Below are positions 27,501 through 33,284 of a DNA stretch of 64,000 nucleotides, piece after piece (the stretch's first letter is position 1; each line of letters opens with the position of its first letter). The translations under genes were made by a program, and so were the position numbers. Origin of the DNA: Corbicula japonica (Eukaryota; Mollusca; Bivalvia; Venerida; Cyrenidae). The DNA lies in NCBI GenBank assembly GCA_038501625.1, contig JAZAYU010000003.1:306001-370000 (forward strand), given 5' to 3'. The notes under the pieces are model-generated. The model saw only the letters and a list, made by a program, of their open reading frames with translations, ran no database searches and had not been told where the DNA came from.

Positions 27501-30500
27501 ACACTTTTTGCTCATACGATAAAAGTCATATATACTGAACAAAAATGAAAACTTACAAAATGTACCAGTTTTTAAATTCGAATATTTTGCTTGTTGATGA
27601 TATATTTTATTTTTCATTTATTTTGTGGTATTTGCATACATGTATATCTGGACATCTGATAAAGCGGGAAGATATTTTTATTCTTACGCAGAGGTCAAGG
27701 TTATCTCCACTTTCCTAAATAATGATGAGATCGATAATTTTTAACATAAAAGTCTCAAACAGATCATTTAACTGTCAAATTTAGAAGTTTATGGCAAGAA
27801 GAGAAGGAAAAACACAATCTTTGAATCCCACCGATGCAAAGAAATAAGCTACAATTACGTAAATATCCGTTTTAGCAAATTACCTCCCTTTTAATTGAAA
27901 TCAGAACAAAATCCAACGCTTAATTTTCCACAACCACGTTACTTTATTCCATGTCTCTTTTTTAAAACTGATAGATACTGAACCAACAACTTCCAAGATA
28001 AACACAGTGTTGATCAAAATCCTCCAGATATTTGCATTCACTGGTATTACTTATGTAATAGGAGTTTTCCATGTTATTCTTGTCAAGTTTTCATTTTGGC
28101 TCAGTATAGTATGGAGGAAAGAGTTTAAAGATATGGTGTCCATGATGTGACTGTGTTATAAGGGAACGCAATCTTAAACGGACCACATTATAAAGACTTC
28201 ACAGTATATCACCTTTCTGTCCTTATAAGATGGTAACTTTTGCCTGAATGCCTGCATTTTCTTGTAGGTTGGACTGTCTTGCTTGTCTTTAAAGTCTTCC
28301 AACAACTCCATATCCAGACTTGACACATCTTCCCTCGTGTCTTTAAGCAAAACCACTAATAAAAGAACATATGAAATTGATTTAGCCCTTTAAAGCGTTT
28401 GCAACAGTATAGACTTTAACGCATTATGACACTGGTGAACAGTGTAGATCCAATTCCGTGCAACCTAATCAGGATCAACACTGTTTGCTCTTTTATAATT
28501 AGGTTATTTCTGACCAAATAGTGAACAATGCAGATCCTGATCAGATGGCACAGATATGCCAGCTGATCAGGATCTACACTGGTATCACATGCGATAAAAT
28601 GTGTATAGATGGAGCAAAGGGATAAGATATAGATAACTGAGTCCGCTAAACTAGATGTGTTCCGATAGATCATGATCTGTTAATTACTTCAATCATATAC
28701 AAGATTGAACATTTTTTCTGTAATGACACTACTGTGGTATCATTTAATTTCGCCTGGATGAAATTTCGCGCAAAAGAAATGACATTTTGGATTGGACATA
28801 AATTCGTGCAATTGTATTATTCTGATAAAACTAAATATTCAAGGGTTTGCTTTCGCTGGGGTTTGATCTCACCCTTTTGCCATAGCGGGAAATATGCAAA
28901 AATTAAACCATCTCGAAATATAATGATATCAGAGTATTTACTGGGGATTTTAAAAAAAACAAACAAGAACAACCAGTGTGTTACCTTCGCCTTCATCTTT
29001 AACCATATAATCCTCTTCAGCGTTAAACAACATCATCTCTGAAATAGCGGGTACTGGATTCCCAGCATCAAACGATTCTTCTTCTAAAAGAGATAAAGTT
29101 AAATTACAATGTATTAGTTGTTTATGGTTAGTGCTATGGATCAGTTCTGAACTTGAAGAAAGTTTTAACCCTTTCCCACATATAATGTTTTTATTGGCCT
29201 TTATTGCCAGGGCAAACAGTGTAGATCCAGATCAGCCGACACATACATGCTGTCTGATCAGGATCTGCACTGTTCGCTATTTGATTTATTAGGTTACTTC
29301 TGACCAAAAAGCAACAGTACAGATCCTGATCAAATGGCATGGATGTGCCGGCTGATCTGGATCTACACTGGTCGCACATGCGTAAAAATGCATATATATG
29401 CAGGAAATGGTTAAAATTTTATAGCTTGGCCTTGATTGTTATCAACCTCTTACTCTATGGGATATGCCTTTTATCCCATGTGCAGAAAAAGTAGATCCAG
29501 ATTAGTAGGCACATGGGTGGTGTCTGATTATGAGTTTTGATTCATTAAGTTATTTCCGACCAAGCAGCAAACAGTGTAGATCCTGATCAAATGGCAGAGA
29601 TGTGCAAGCTAATCTGGATCTACACAGGTTGTCCATATGATAAAAATGGTATCTGCTGGAGTCAAGTTTTAGGTGATTATTGTTTTGAGATCATCTTTGA
29701 GTTACTTTGTTACTTACCCTAATAAACACCCCCATGTTATTCTGTAGAGAAAAAAATCTACAGTATGCACCATGTACTGAAGAGAAAATCCATATTTATT
29801 ATCCAATATCCAATATCCTTCAGAATCCAATATTATAATACAAACAACTTTAAAATGTGACTGAGATCATGAAGCACATAATACTGATGCTGAAAATATG
29901 AATTAACACTGTGTAACAGTAAATTACAGTCGAACTTCAACAAAAACAATTACAGTTTTCATAAAAAATTAAATACCAGTTTGTTTATTTATATCATCAG
30001 TGTGATATCAATTAGTACAACTATGAAAATAGTGTTGTCCGCTTTCAGATTTTATTTAACAGACCTAAATTAATACCGCACAGTCTTTATTGACGGGACA
30101 TTTTCGCACCTTTCTTCACACCTTTGACAATTCCCAATAACTGTCTGTTCGAGTCAAGTGATTTTATAAACATTAAAATCTAATGTTTGAGAACTTAATT
30201 GGTGTTTGACTGTTCAAGTTTTGGGTAGTGCGAGTGATGGGAGGTAAATAGTACAGAAATATAGTTTTTTAGTTCAGGACCGGAACAACTGTTCAAGTAA
30301 ATGGTGTTCAAGCCATTGAAGATTGACTGTAACTTGTACCAGCTATTTAGTGTTTAAATCTCCTAATATGCTCCCTCCCCGAATTTTCAGAAAATGTAAA
30401 ACCTCCATTTGAAAGTAATGTAGCCTTCATGTACAGGTAAGGCCAAAGAAAATAAATTATTAGATTCTCATCCGGATTTTGTGAAAAAAGGGGCGGGTGG

Positions 30501-33089
30501 ACACTTTTAAATTTTTATTCTTTTTTATCAACAAAATACCTGAGAACAGAAGTAAAAACTAACTTAAAATTTTGAGAAAATGGCATTGATAGTTACCAGA
30601 ACCTTTATTAATATCAGCCATGTTTTTTTTCATATCCGGGATGGTCTAAAACCCGTTCTGTCTGGGACAGAATATCTTCTGATTTTGGACAGGGGGGGGG
30701 TATGAGAATCTAAAATATTTTTTTCTATTGCCTAACATTTCTCTGAGTATTTTGCAGCATATTCACCTACCTAACTCTTCAAAGAACTCCTTATCTTCCT
30801 CCGCCCACTCCATGTCTTCACTATAACAAACAAATGTAAATTTAGGCACTATAATAACCATACAGTTTGTTTTTAGGAATTCCATTTGACCCTTAAAACA
30901 GGGTTTGACTCCTGAAATTCCAACAAATCCTCAATTTGACTCTTGAGAATTTTAACCACAGGGTCAAATTTCCTTATAAAATATATAAGGCATAATAATT
31001 AAAATTCCTGGTTTTGGTTCTCAAGGTTTAAACAAAAAAAATATTCTCACCATCAAAAGAAAATAACTATTCAAGTTGTCACCCTTAAGCTCTTCACCAT
31101 CTAAATTTAGATTCTTGCCTTGTCTGTCAAAGTTCAAAAAGTTTTTGGATAAACACATTTTGCAGGAATAAATACACAACATTGTCAAATTCATAACAAA
31201 ATTATACAATATTTTGTAGAAAATGAAATATAAACTTGTATTCTTTTTAGCAGAAACTAAAAATGCTAAAAAAGTATCACCAGACAAATTGCACAGTAAC
31301 CAGTGCTGAAGATTATAAAACTGAGAACGGAAACCAGTCACAAATCTCAAGCATCTGACTGGCTGAAATAGCGACCGGTCCTTGAGATTTGAGACTGGTT
31401 TGTGTTCTCAGTTTTATAATCTTGGGATCTGGCTAAAATACCTCTGTGGTGGAAGTTGTGCCCCAGATCTGGTTGGTTGTGGGGGACACTCCCTACTGGA
31501 TTTAATATCATGAAGCAACCTCCGTATGTTCTGCTCCTGGTGTTGTACCATCTTTACTTCAGGTCTCTAAAAAATGGGTGAAGTATTCGTAAAAACAGAC
31601 TATTTGGATATGTTTCCACACCAGAAATTACAAATGAACAATACTTGAAGTTGTACTTTTAAATTCCCTCACAGTATGACTATGCCTCAAATAAATTTCA
31701 TGGTGCACATTGACCTGAATTTACATTTAACCCTTTATCTCATAGGACATGGCTAATGCATAGAAAAACAGTGTAGATCAAGATCAGCAGACTCTGTTAG
31801 GTTATTTCTGACCAAGAAGTGAACATTGAAGGTCCTCATCAGATGACACAGATCTACACTGTTTGCACATCGTGAAATGTGATAAAGCATGCAAAGTAAA
31901 GGGTTAAACTCTTCGCTTCTTGGTCAGAAATGGCCTAATGAAACTATAGGCAAATACTGAAAATCCTGATCAGACTGCTTGAAAGTTTCTCTTACCGCCA
32001 CTTTTCAATTTAGTAAATTAAATGGGTGTAATCTTTATATTGACCTTTATAAACTTTCGAACTTACAAATCACCAATTTTATGTATACCAACTCCTGCTG
32101 GTAGCTTTGTTCTGCATGACAAAATAAATGTATATTTAGTGACACAAATTCTTTAATATCTATGGGGTATAAGATATAGTGGATTTCATGAGTAGATCTT
32201 TTAATAAATTCTAAATCGCCATTAAAATGTTTATTAATATTATGTAAATGACTAATAATGTTAATATTTAAGAACATTGGAAAACATGAATTTAAGAACC
32301 CACAAAATCCTATTTTACTACATACCACCACATATTATGGCTTAATTTAACATGAAATTAATTCTTGTAGTATCATACCTCTTCTCTGTCTCTCTTCTCA
32401 GCTTTACCCTTTGCTCTGCTAGCGTACCACATCCCTATGTCTCTACCCTTCAACCCAGGGGGATGTTTTCCTCTCCTTCTTGGGTAGTTATCCCCTGAAG
32501 CTGAATTCTCCCTAGACTGGCCTCTGCTTCGGCCCCTACCCCCTCTTCTTCCCCCTCTACCACCCCTTGCTGAACCTCCATGACCCCCTTCATCAGCATC
32601 ATTTCCAGGTTCCCACTCCTTCCTACTAGCACTATATTTTCTATGAACCCTTGCTGATTTTGCACCATACCATTGGTTACTGTCATAGTCATCATTTTGT
32701 TCCTGCTCCTTTTTAATAGTACTGTATTTTGTTTCACTGCCATAACCAACTGCAGAACCACCACCATAGTCATTTTGTCCTCTCTCCTTTTTGATAGTAG
32801 TCTTTGTTGTTTGTCTGCCATGACCCCTTGCTGACCCCTTACTAATGTCATATTCAGGGTCTTCCACTTCCTTTTTAATGGCGCTGTATTCTGTTTGTCT
32901 CCCCTGACCGCTTGCTGACCATCCAGACCCCTCACTAGTATCTAGATCATCTTTATTTTCCCTTTCCTTACTGCTAGCACTGTATCTTTTTTGACTACCC
33001 TGACCAAACTGATCTTCACGCTGGTAAATGGCTTTGAAACGTCCTTGACCTCTGTAGCGTCCTCCACCTCTTCTGTCATCTTTGTACAT
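3375..33089 (-). CDS. DHX36: DHX36-like DEAH-box helicase (G-quadruplex resolvase), 26 coding exons, complete
   Basis: ATP-dependent DEAH/RHA helicase. By family knowledge DHX36 (RHAU, G4R1) unwinds G-quadruplexes in RNA and DNA and acts in nucleus and cytoplasm. The spliced product is 1152 residues against about 1008 in human. Domains: Gly/Arg-rich N-terminus (1-208); DHX36-specific motif [15 protein letters not shown] (209-223); Walker A GETGCGKT (392-399); DEIH (494-497); SAT (526-528); ATNIAETS with its last residue across an intron (about 708-715); QRRGRAGR (756-763); then winged-helix/HA2 and OB-fold regions ending in a short Ser/Asn tail. All 26 exons have GT donors, AG acceptors and matching phases. 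The start ATG follows an AG acceptor by two bases, so a 5'-UTR exon probably lies upstream. Most of the extra length is in the N-terminus. DHX36 is preferred to other DEAH helicases because of the [15 protein letters not shown] motif. Confidence 0.95.
3640..5040. repeat. 23-bp minisatellite in the last DHX36 intron
   Basis: About 60 tandem copies of a unit like ggttataagctaggaatg-tctac, with point variants (ctacgg, ctacag, ctatgg). Units are more diverged at both edges. Nearly fills the intron between exons 25 and 26 and abuts a half Family B element at 5041. Confidence 0.95.
5041..5100. mobile_element. Family B foldback, half copy
   Basis: One arm only (aaaaccagtctcagatctcagcaatctcattggttg as spaced segments), directly continuing the minisatellite. 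Lies 24 bases from exon 25's donor. Confidence 0.6.
5124..5201 (-). CDS. DHX36: DHX36 coding exon 25
   Basis: Residues 1077-1102: [20 protein letters not shown], matching human IAVDEWIVFQSPARIAHLVK. The following intron holds a large minisatellite. Acceptor gatttctag, donor GTATGT. Confidence 0.95.
5430..5573. mobile_element. Family B foldback, degenerate copy
   Basis: Both arms recognisable (accagtctcaatctcaagcc and the inverse) but strongly diverged. Confidence 0.6.
5625..7170. mobile_element. pearl-like element with about 150-bp core repeats and GACGGACGG microsatellite
   Basis: Arms end in atatcccccgccgca and gcagcggggga. Near 5823, 5981 and 6126 a core of about 145-155 bases repeats (ggaacatgggttcagcac, then gttcatgaactgaacatt). 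The right arm carries ttgaccggacacgaaat and a GGAC-rich microsatellite at 7092-7131. Resembles bivalve pearl elements by architecture. Confidence 0.6.
7170..7316. mobile_element. Family B foldback, degenerate copy
   Basis: Directly follows the pearl-like element. Both arms keep attggctgaaat and tttcagccaatca. Confidence 0.75.
7448..7522 (-). CDS. DHX36: DHX36 coding exon 24
   Basis: Residues 1052-1076: [20 protein letters not shown], matching human IYLYDCTEVSPYCLLFFGGD. 25 codons; acceptor atctacag, donor GTATAG. Confidence 0.95.
7793..8036. mobile_element. Family A MITE, degenerate copy
   Basis: Internal modules gatctgggtctacac and ctaatctggatctgaac are visible; ends are decayed. Lies 44 bases from exon 23's donor. 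Confidence 0.6.
8080..8203 (-). CDS. DHX36: DHX36 coding exon 23
   Basis: Residues 1010-1051: [19 protein letters not shown], then [12 protein letters not shown]; the HPKSV motif is a DEAH OB-fold hallmark. Acceptor cttgtag, donor GTAAGC. Confidence 0.94.
8402..8636. mobile_element. Family A MITE
   Basis: Ends tattactccat-like and gggtaaagggttaa. Sits almost head to tail with the next copy. Confidence 0.75.
8647..8826. mobile_element. Family A MITE
   Basis: TTAACCCTTTCCTCCAT to GGAGGAAAGGGTTAA, a shorter copy lacking about 60 internal bases; TTAA on both sides. Confidence 0.85.
9032..9116 (-). CDS. DHX36: DHX36 coding exon 22 (OB-fold start)
   Basis: Residues 982-1009 plus two bases: [20 protein letters not shown], the highly conserved start of the OB-fold domain. 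Acceptor ttacttcag, donor GTAAGT. Confidence 0.95.
9586..9826. mobile_element. Family A MITE, diverged
   Basis: Left cataacccttcccttgtag, right gaagtaaagggtttaag; internal modules intact. Confidence 0.7.
10005..10150. mobile_element. Family B foldback
   Basis: Near-perfect palindrome, ggttataa subtype, about 70-bp arms meeting at gcgaccagtcgc. Confidence 0.9.
10183..10430. mobile_element. Family A MITE
   Basis: Left taataaccccttactctg, right taaggagtaaacag. Starts about 30 bases after a Family B copy. Confidence 0.7.
10483..10582 (-). CDS. DHX36: DHX36 coding exon 21
   Basis: Residues 949-981 plus one base: [19 protein letters not shown], then [15 protein letters not shown] chose the donor GTAACA at 10482 over GTGAAT at 10504 because only the former joins exon 22 in frame ([15 protein letters not shown], human NSDNEKIIKAVICAG). 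Confidence 0.9.
10626..11060. mobile_element. Family A MITE with an internal insertion
   Basis: TTAACCCTTTAGTTCATGG to GGAGTAAAGGGGTTAA. About 170 AT-rich bases (roughly 10688-10850) are inserted in the first module. Confidence 0.75.
11086..11426 (-). mobile_element. CAGGGC-type DNA transposon remnant (hAT-like) with 5-bp target duplication
   Basis: Ends CAGTCTTTTCATC and GATGAATAGCCCTG are flanked by GTTTC on both sides. An inverted relative lies at 33343-33684. About 340 bases, no coding capacity. Confidence 0.75.
11524..11745. mobile_element. Family A MITE touching the exon 20 donor
   Basis: The right end ggagaaaggcttaa finishes at 11745; its TTAA is part of the exon 20 5' splice-site region. 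Confidence 0.75.
11751..11915 (-). CDS. DHX36: DHX36 coding exon 20
   Basis: Residues 894-948: [20 protein letters not shown], then [18 protein letters not shown] and [11 protein letters not shown], matching human DHLTVVNAFEGWEEARRRG. The donor is GTAGGTTAA, whose TTAA is the target site of a Family A element. Confidence 0.94.
12249..12488. mobile_element. Family A MITE
   Basis: Intact internal modules (ggtcagaaataacctaatga) and the right end GGAGGAAAGGGTTAA; the left end has lost its first bases. Confidence 0.8.
12604..12848. mobile_element. Family A MITE
   Basis: TTAACCCTTTTCTCCATATA to gtgttaagggttaa; TTAA flanks. Ends about 30 bases from exon 19's donor. Confidence 0.8.
12879..13052 (-). 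CDS. DHX36: DHX36 coding exon 19 (HA2 region)
   Basis: Residues 836-893: [20 protein letters not shown], then [20 protein letters not shown] and FKDPFYVPL, the HA2/ratchet region hallmark. Donor GTAAGT. A Family A element ends about 30 bases into the intron. Confidence 0.96.
13189..13615. mobile_element. Family A MITE, interrupted
   Basis: Left half to about 13325, then about 200 AT-rich bases, then the right half (ctgatctggatataaactg, then gtgtaaagggttat). Confidence 0.65.
13720..13818 (-). CDS. DHX36: DHX36 coding exon 18
   Basis: Residues 803-835: [19 protein letters not shown], then [12 protein letters not shown], the winged-helix segment that aligns with human LMDPPSNEAVLLSIRHLMEL. 33 codons; donor GTAGGT. 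Confidence 0.92.
13863..14113. mobile_element. Family A MITE
   Basis: Left ctctttcctcatatatata, right tggagaaagggttaa; modules well preserved. Confidence 0.8.
14360..14485. repeat. 30-bp tandem repeat, about four copies
   Basis: Unit close to gacctaataggcaacttt followed by cttacacattct; intron between DHX36 exons 17 and 18. Confidence 0.8.
14535..14735. mobile_element. dispersed single-unit relative of the 159-bp array
   Basis: atgtgtcgcct, one core unit (aagtactttcaaag, then ttaagtttcatgttaaagtt) and gaggactacctg, the same order of modules as the large array element at 33.87-37.40 kb. Confidence 0.65.
14819..14936 (-). CDS. DHX36: DHX36 coding exon 17
   Basis: Residues 763-802: [14 protein letters not shown], then [17 protein letters not shown], the winged-helix entry conserved in DEAH helicases. 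Acceptor aatttacag, donor GTAAGT. A Family B foldback ends only about 16 bases upstream of the acceptor. Confidence 0.95.
14952..15087. mobile_element. Family B foldback next to the exon 17 acceptor
   Basis: Palindrome ending about 16 bases upstream of the DHX36 exon 17 acceptor; one arm is slightly shortened. Confidence 0.85.
15654..15800. mobile_element. Family B foldback
   Basis: Near-perfect arms (aaggttataaaactgag to ctcagttttataacctt), with attggctg and cagccaat facing each other. Confidence 0.9.
15961..16104 (-). CDS. DHX36: DHX36 coding exon 16 (motif VI)
   Basis: Residues 715-762 plus two bases: [17 protein letters not shown] and [12 protein letters not shown], the arginine-finger motif VI. 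The residue usually Trp before VSKAN is Met here (SEMVSRAN). Acceptor tgtttcag, donor GTAATT. Confidence 0.95.
16576..16696 (-). CDS. DHX36: DHX36 coding exon 15 (motif V start)
   Basis: Residues 675-714 plus two bases: [17 protein letters not shown] and [14 protein letters not shown]. Motif V ATNIAETSIT is split by the next intron. Donor GTACGT. Confidence 0.95.
16855..17020. repeat. long near-perfect hairpin, about 75-80-bp arms, about 12-base loop
   Basis: The arms run from ggttattagacgtttt to the inverse aaaacgtctaataacc, with very few mismatches, inside the intron between DHX36 exons 14 and 15. Different sequence from Families A and B. Confidence 0.92.
17021..17393. mobile_element. MITE-like element with tattctacatctaataaat ends
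   Basis: About 20-bp inverted ends; the interior holds degenerate echoes of the neighbouring hairpin (catattgtacggtccaatat). May be part of the same composite. Confidence 0.6.
17540..17800 (+). mobile_element. Family O foldback element, copy 1
   Basis: Facing modules cctgtcaccaagggggaact and gttcacccaaagtgacag, then a conserved tail (gcaagatacttttactttc to ttgacgttaac). Shared with 27100-27485. Confidence 0.75.
17939..18026 (-). CDS. DHX36: DHX36 coding exon 14
   Basis: Residues 646-674: [20 protein letters not shown], the conserved ILVFLPGW of motif IV. Acceptor atatttcag, donor GTAAGT. A Family B palindrome starts about 46 bases upstream of the acceptor. Confidence 0.95.
18072..18210. mobile_element. 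Family B foldback next to the exon 14 acceptor
   Basis: Starts about 46 bases upstream of the exon 14 acceptor; arms about 65 bases, with mismatches. Confidence 0.85.
18478..18734. mobile_element. Family N element (GGGGCGC...GGTACCTTCGG ends)
   Basis: Inverted ends of about 33 bases: tggggcgc, then aaaaggtaccttcgg, and their inverse. Holds two TGACGTCA sites (18515-18522 and 18533-18540). Ends about 25 bases from exon 13's donor. Confidence 0.8.
18760..18862 (-). CDS. DHX36: DHX36 coding exon 13
   Basis: Residues 611-645: [14 protein letters not shown] then [14 protein letters not shown], matching human RYSASTVDVIEMM/VDLNLIVALIRYIV. Acceptor gacttcag, donor GTAAGT; phase 0 end. Confidence 0.94.
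19390..19524 (-). CDS. DHX36: DHX36 coding exon 12
   Basis: Residues 566-610 plus two bases. Lys/Glu-rich linker ([17 protein letters not shown], then [17 protein letters not shown]). The acceptor after cccaccag was chosen over an AG 14 bases downstream because only it keeps frame with exon 11. Donor GTAATG. Confidence 0.87.
19584..19824. mobile_element. Family A MITE
   Basis: TTAACCCTTTCCTCCATATA to GGGAAAAAGGGTTAA with TTAA at both ends; good copy. Confidence 0.85.
19909..20092. mobile_element. Family A MITE, degenerate
   Basis: aggatctacactgac and gatctggatctaaacc modules remain; ends lost. Confidence 0.55.
20109..21061. mobile_element. CAGGGC-type DNA transposon (hAT-like), non-autonomous, about 950 bp
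   Basis: CAGGGCTTTCCCCAGGC at the left and tggggaaGGCCCTG at the right, flanked by AACAT on both sides (5 bp). Subterminal gccggga/gccgg motifs. No transposase frame. Confidence 0.75.
21249..21330 (-). CDS. DHX36: DHX36 coding exon 11
   Basis: Residues 539-565 plus two bases: [18 protein letters not shown] matches human [19 protein letters not shown] chose donor GTAGGTG at 21248. The next GT leaves an in-frame TAG, and only this choice joins exon 12 in frame. Confidence 0.92.
21843..22894. mobile_element. Family A MITE interrupted by a Tigger/pogo-like MITE
   Basis: TTAACCCATTACTCCAAATA at the left and agaggaagggTTAA at the right; the interruption is 22038-22875. Confidence 0.8.
22038..22875. 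mobile_element. Tigger/pogo-like MITE, copy 1 (TA target)
   Basis: CAGTAAAACTTCGAAAAATC and the inverted CAGTAAATCTTCGAAAACTC termini are flanked by TA. 838 bases, no transposase. TTCGAG motifs recur near both ends. Confidence 0.8.
22912..23078 (-). CDS. DHX36: DHX36 coding exon 10 (DEIH and SAT)
   Basis: Residues 483-538. Contains [11 protein letters not shown] (motif II, ATP hydrolysis) and [15 protein letters not shown] (motif III). Acceptor catttacag, donor GTAAAT. Confidence 0.96.
23788..23862 (-). CDS. DHX36: DHX36 coding exon 9
   Basis: Residues 458-482: [18 protein letters not shown], with the conserved SILYCTTG motif of the first RecA domain. Acceptor aaatttcag, donor GTAAGT; ends in phase 2. 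Confidence 0.95.
24189..24262 (-). CDS. DHX36: DHX36 coding exon 8
   Basis: Residues 434-457 plus two bases: [14 protein letters not shown] then GYMIRLE, nearly identical to the human [14 protein letters not shown] segment. Donor GTGAGTG. Confidence 0.95.
24365..24800 (+). mobile_element. Family G pearl-like element, copy 1
   Basis: gggtgtttagttgaacactt, two core units (aaaaggggcataactccatc, then gaaatattaagaaatggc), gacagaccgatgg, then gatccctatg. Same module order as copies at 25955 and 39465. Confidence 0.65.
25131..25226 (-). CDS. DHX36: DHX36 coding exon 7 (motif Ia)
   Basis: Residues 402-433, ending [15 protein letters not shown] (motif Ia TQPRR). 32 codons, phase 0 at both ends; acceptor atatttcag, donor GTATGT. 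Confidence 0.95.
25761..25835 (-). CDS. DHX36: DHX36 coding exon 6 (Walker A)
   Basis: Residues 377-401: [18 protein letters not shown] contains motif I, the ATP-binding P-loop. Exactly 25 codons; acceptor ttcttttcag, donor GTATGT. Confidence 0.95.
25955..26365 (+). mobile_element. Family G pearl-like element, copy 2
   Basis: gatgggtgttcacttgaac, two core units, (GACA)n microsatellite near 26285-26320, then tctcgaaagagcgacaca. Confidence 0.65.
26750..26895. mobile_element. Family A MITE, degenerate partial
   Basis: ttggccagaaataacaaa and gttgatagggatctac modules only. Confidence 0.5.
26939..27535. mobile_element. Family A MITE split by a Family O element
   Basis: TTAACCCTTTTCTCCATGAG and the first modules at the left; right module (atttagatctacactttttg) resumes near 27488. 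Confidence 0.65.
27100..27485 (+). mobile_element. Family O foldback element, copy 2
   Basis: Palindromic core (gtcaccgagggggaactgtt to aacagttcacccgaggtgac), tail as in copy 1, then two TGACGTCA sites (27364-27371 and 27385-27392) and an inner hairpin ttatcttttccctagggaaa. Confidence 0.8.
28213..28355 (-). CDS. DHX36: DHX36 coding exon 5
   Basis: Residues 329-376, including [15 protein letters not shown], which matches the human MQHFREKLPSY motif just before the first RecA domain. Acceptor cttttattag, donor GTGATA; ends in phase 0. Confidence 0.92.
28382..28624. mobile_element. Family A MITE
   Basis: ttagccctttaaagcg to tggagcaaagggata; modules clear, ends decayed. Confidence 0.75.
28985..29083 (-). 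CDS. DHX36: DHX36 coding exon 4
   Basis: Residues 296-328, acidic linker ([18 protein letters not shown] and onward). Acceptor ctcttttag, donor GTAACA. Divergent from human, as expected for the linker before the helicase core; supported by phase and flanking exons. Confidence 0.85.
29165..29414. mobile_element. Family A MITE
   Basis: TTAACCCTTTCCCACATATA to gcaggaaatggttaa; TTAA at both ends. About 80 bases upstream of exon 4's acceptor. Confidence 0.85.
29441..29672. mobile_element. Family A MITE, diverged
   Basis: tcaacctcttactctatggg at the left; both modules recognisable. Confidence 0.65.
30436..30735. mobile_element. 300-bp MITE with about 30-bp inverted ends
   Basis: taaggccaaagaaaataaat, then attagattctcat, faces atgagaatctaaaatattt, then ttctattgccta. 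Contains a G8 run. Intron between exons 3 and 4; ends about 35 bases from exon 3's donor. Confidence 0.7.
30771..30820 (-). CDS. DHX36: DHX36 coding exon 3
   Basis: Residues 279-295, acidic ([17 protein letters not shown]). A 50-base exon; acceptor gttatag, donor GTAGGTG. It enters with two carried bases and leaves with one. Confidence 0.85.
31304..31428. mobile_element. Family B foldback next to the exon 2 donor
   Basis: The palindrome begins about 13 bases after the exon 2 donor; the second arm is shortened. Confidence 0.88.
31442..31566 (-). CDS. DHX36: DHX36 coding exon 2
   Basis: Residues 238-278 plus two bases. Reads [20 protein letters not shown] and onward, corresponding to the human VVHMDERREEQIVQLLN region. 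Acceptor ttttttag, donor GTATTT. A Family B foldback starts about 13 bases after the donor. Confidence 0.9.
31727..31985. mobile_element. Family A MITE plus an adjoining partial copy
   Basis: TTAACCCTTTATCTCATAGG to gtaaagggTTAA (31907), then a further half module (cttggtcagaaatggcctaa) to 31985. Confidence 0.7.
32379..33089 (-). CDS. DHX36: DHX36 coding exon 1 (start codon; RGG-rich N-terminus and DHX36-specific motif)
   Basis: Residues 1-237. ATG at 33089; an AG acceptor after a T/A-rich stretch ends at 33092, so the exon probably begins at 33091. The donor is GTATGA after EE. The exon holds about five degenerate units built on YSxIKKE and GSARGxGRQ, then a [16 protein letters not shown] run, then [15 protein letters not shown]. 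The human protein has only about 50 residues before this motif. Confidence 0.93.
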
Positions 33090-33284
33090 GCCTGGATAAT
33101 AAATTTATATTAATTATTTCAAGGACATTACAGGAAAATGCACAGATTCTGTAAAGGGCTATGTTTAATAAACAAACTCATCAAATTATTGAAATACTCT
33201 TAAAATCTAAAGAGACTCTCCCTTAGTCAATTAATAAGATGTTTATCATTTGACAGAGACAAGAATGTTTGTTTATATTTCATT

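Noticed and set aside
32450..32935. 161-codon minus-strand frame
   Set aside because: It overlaps DHX36 exon 1 in another frame; the Gly/Arg-rich composition of exon 1 keeps it open.
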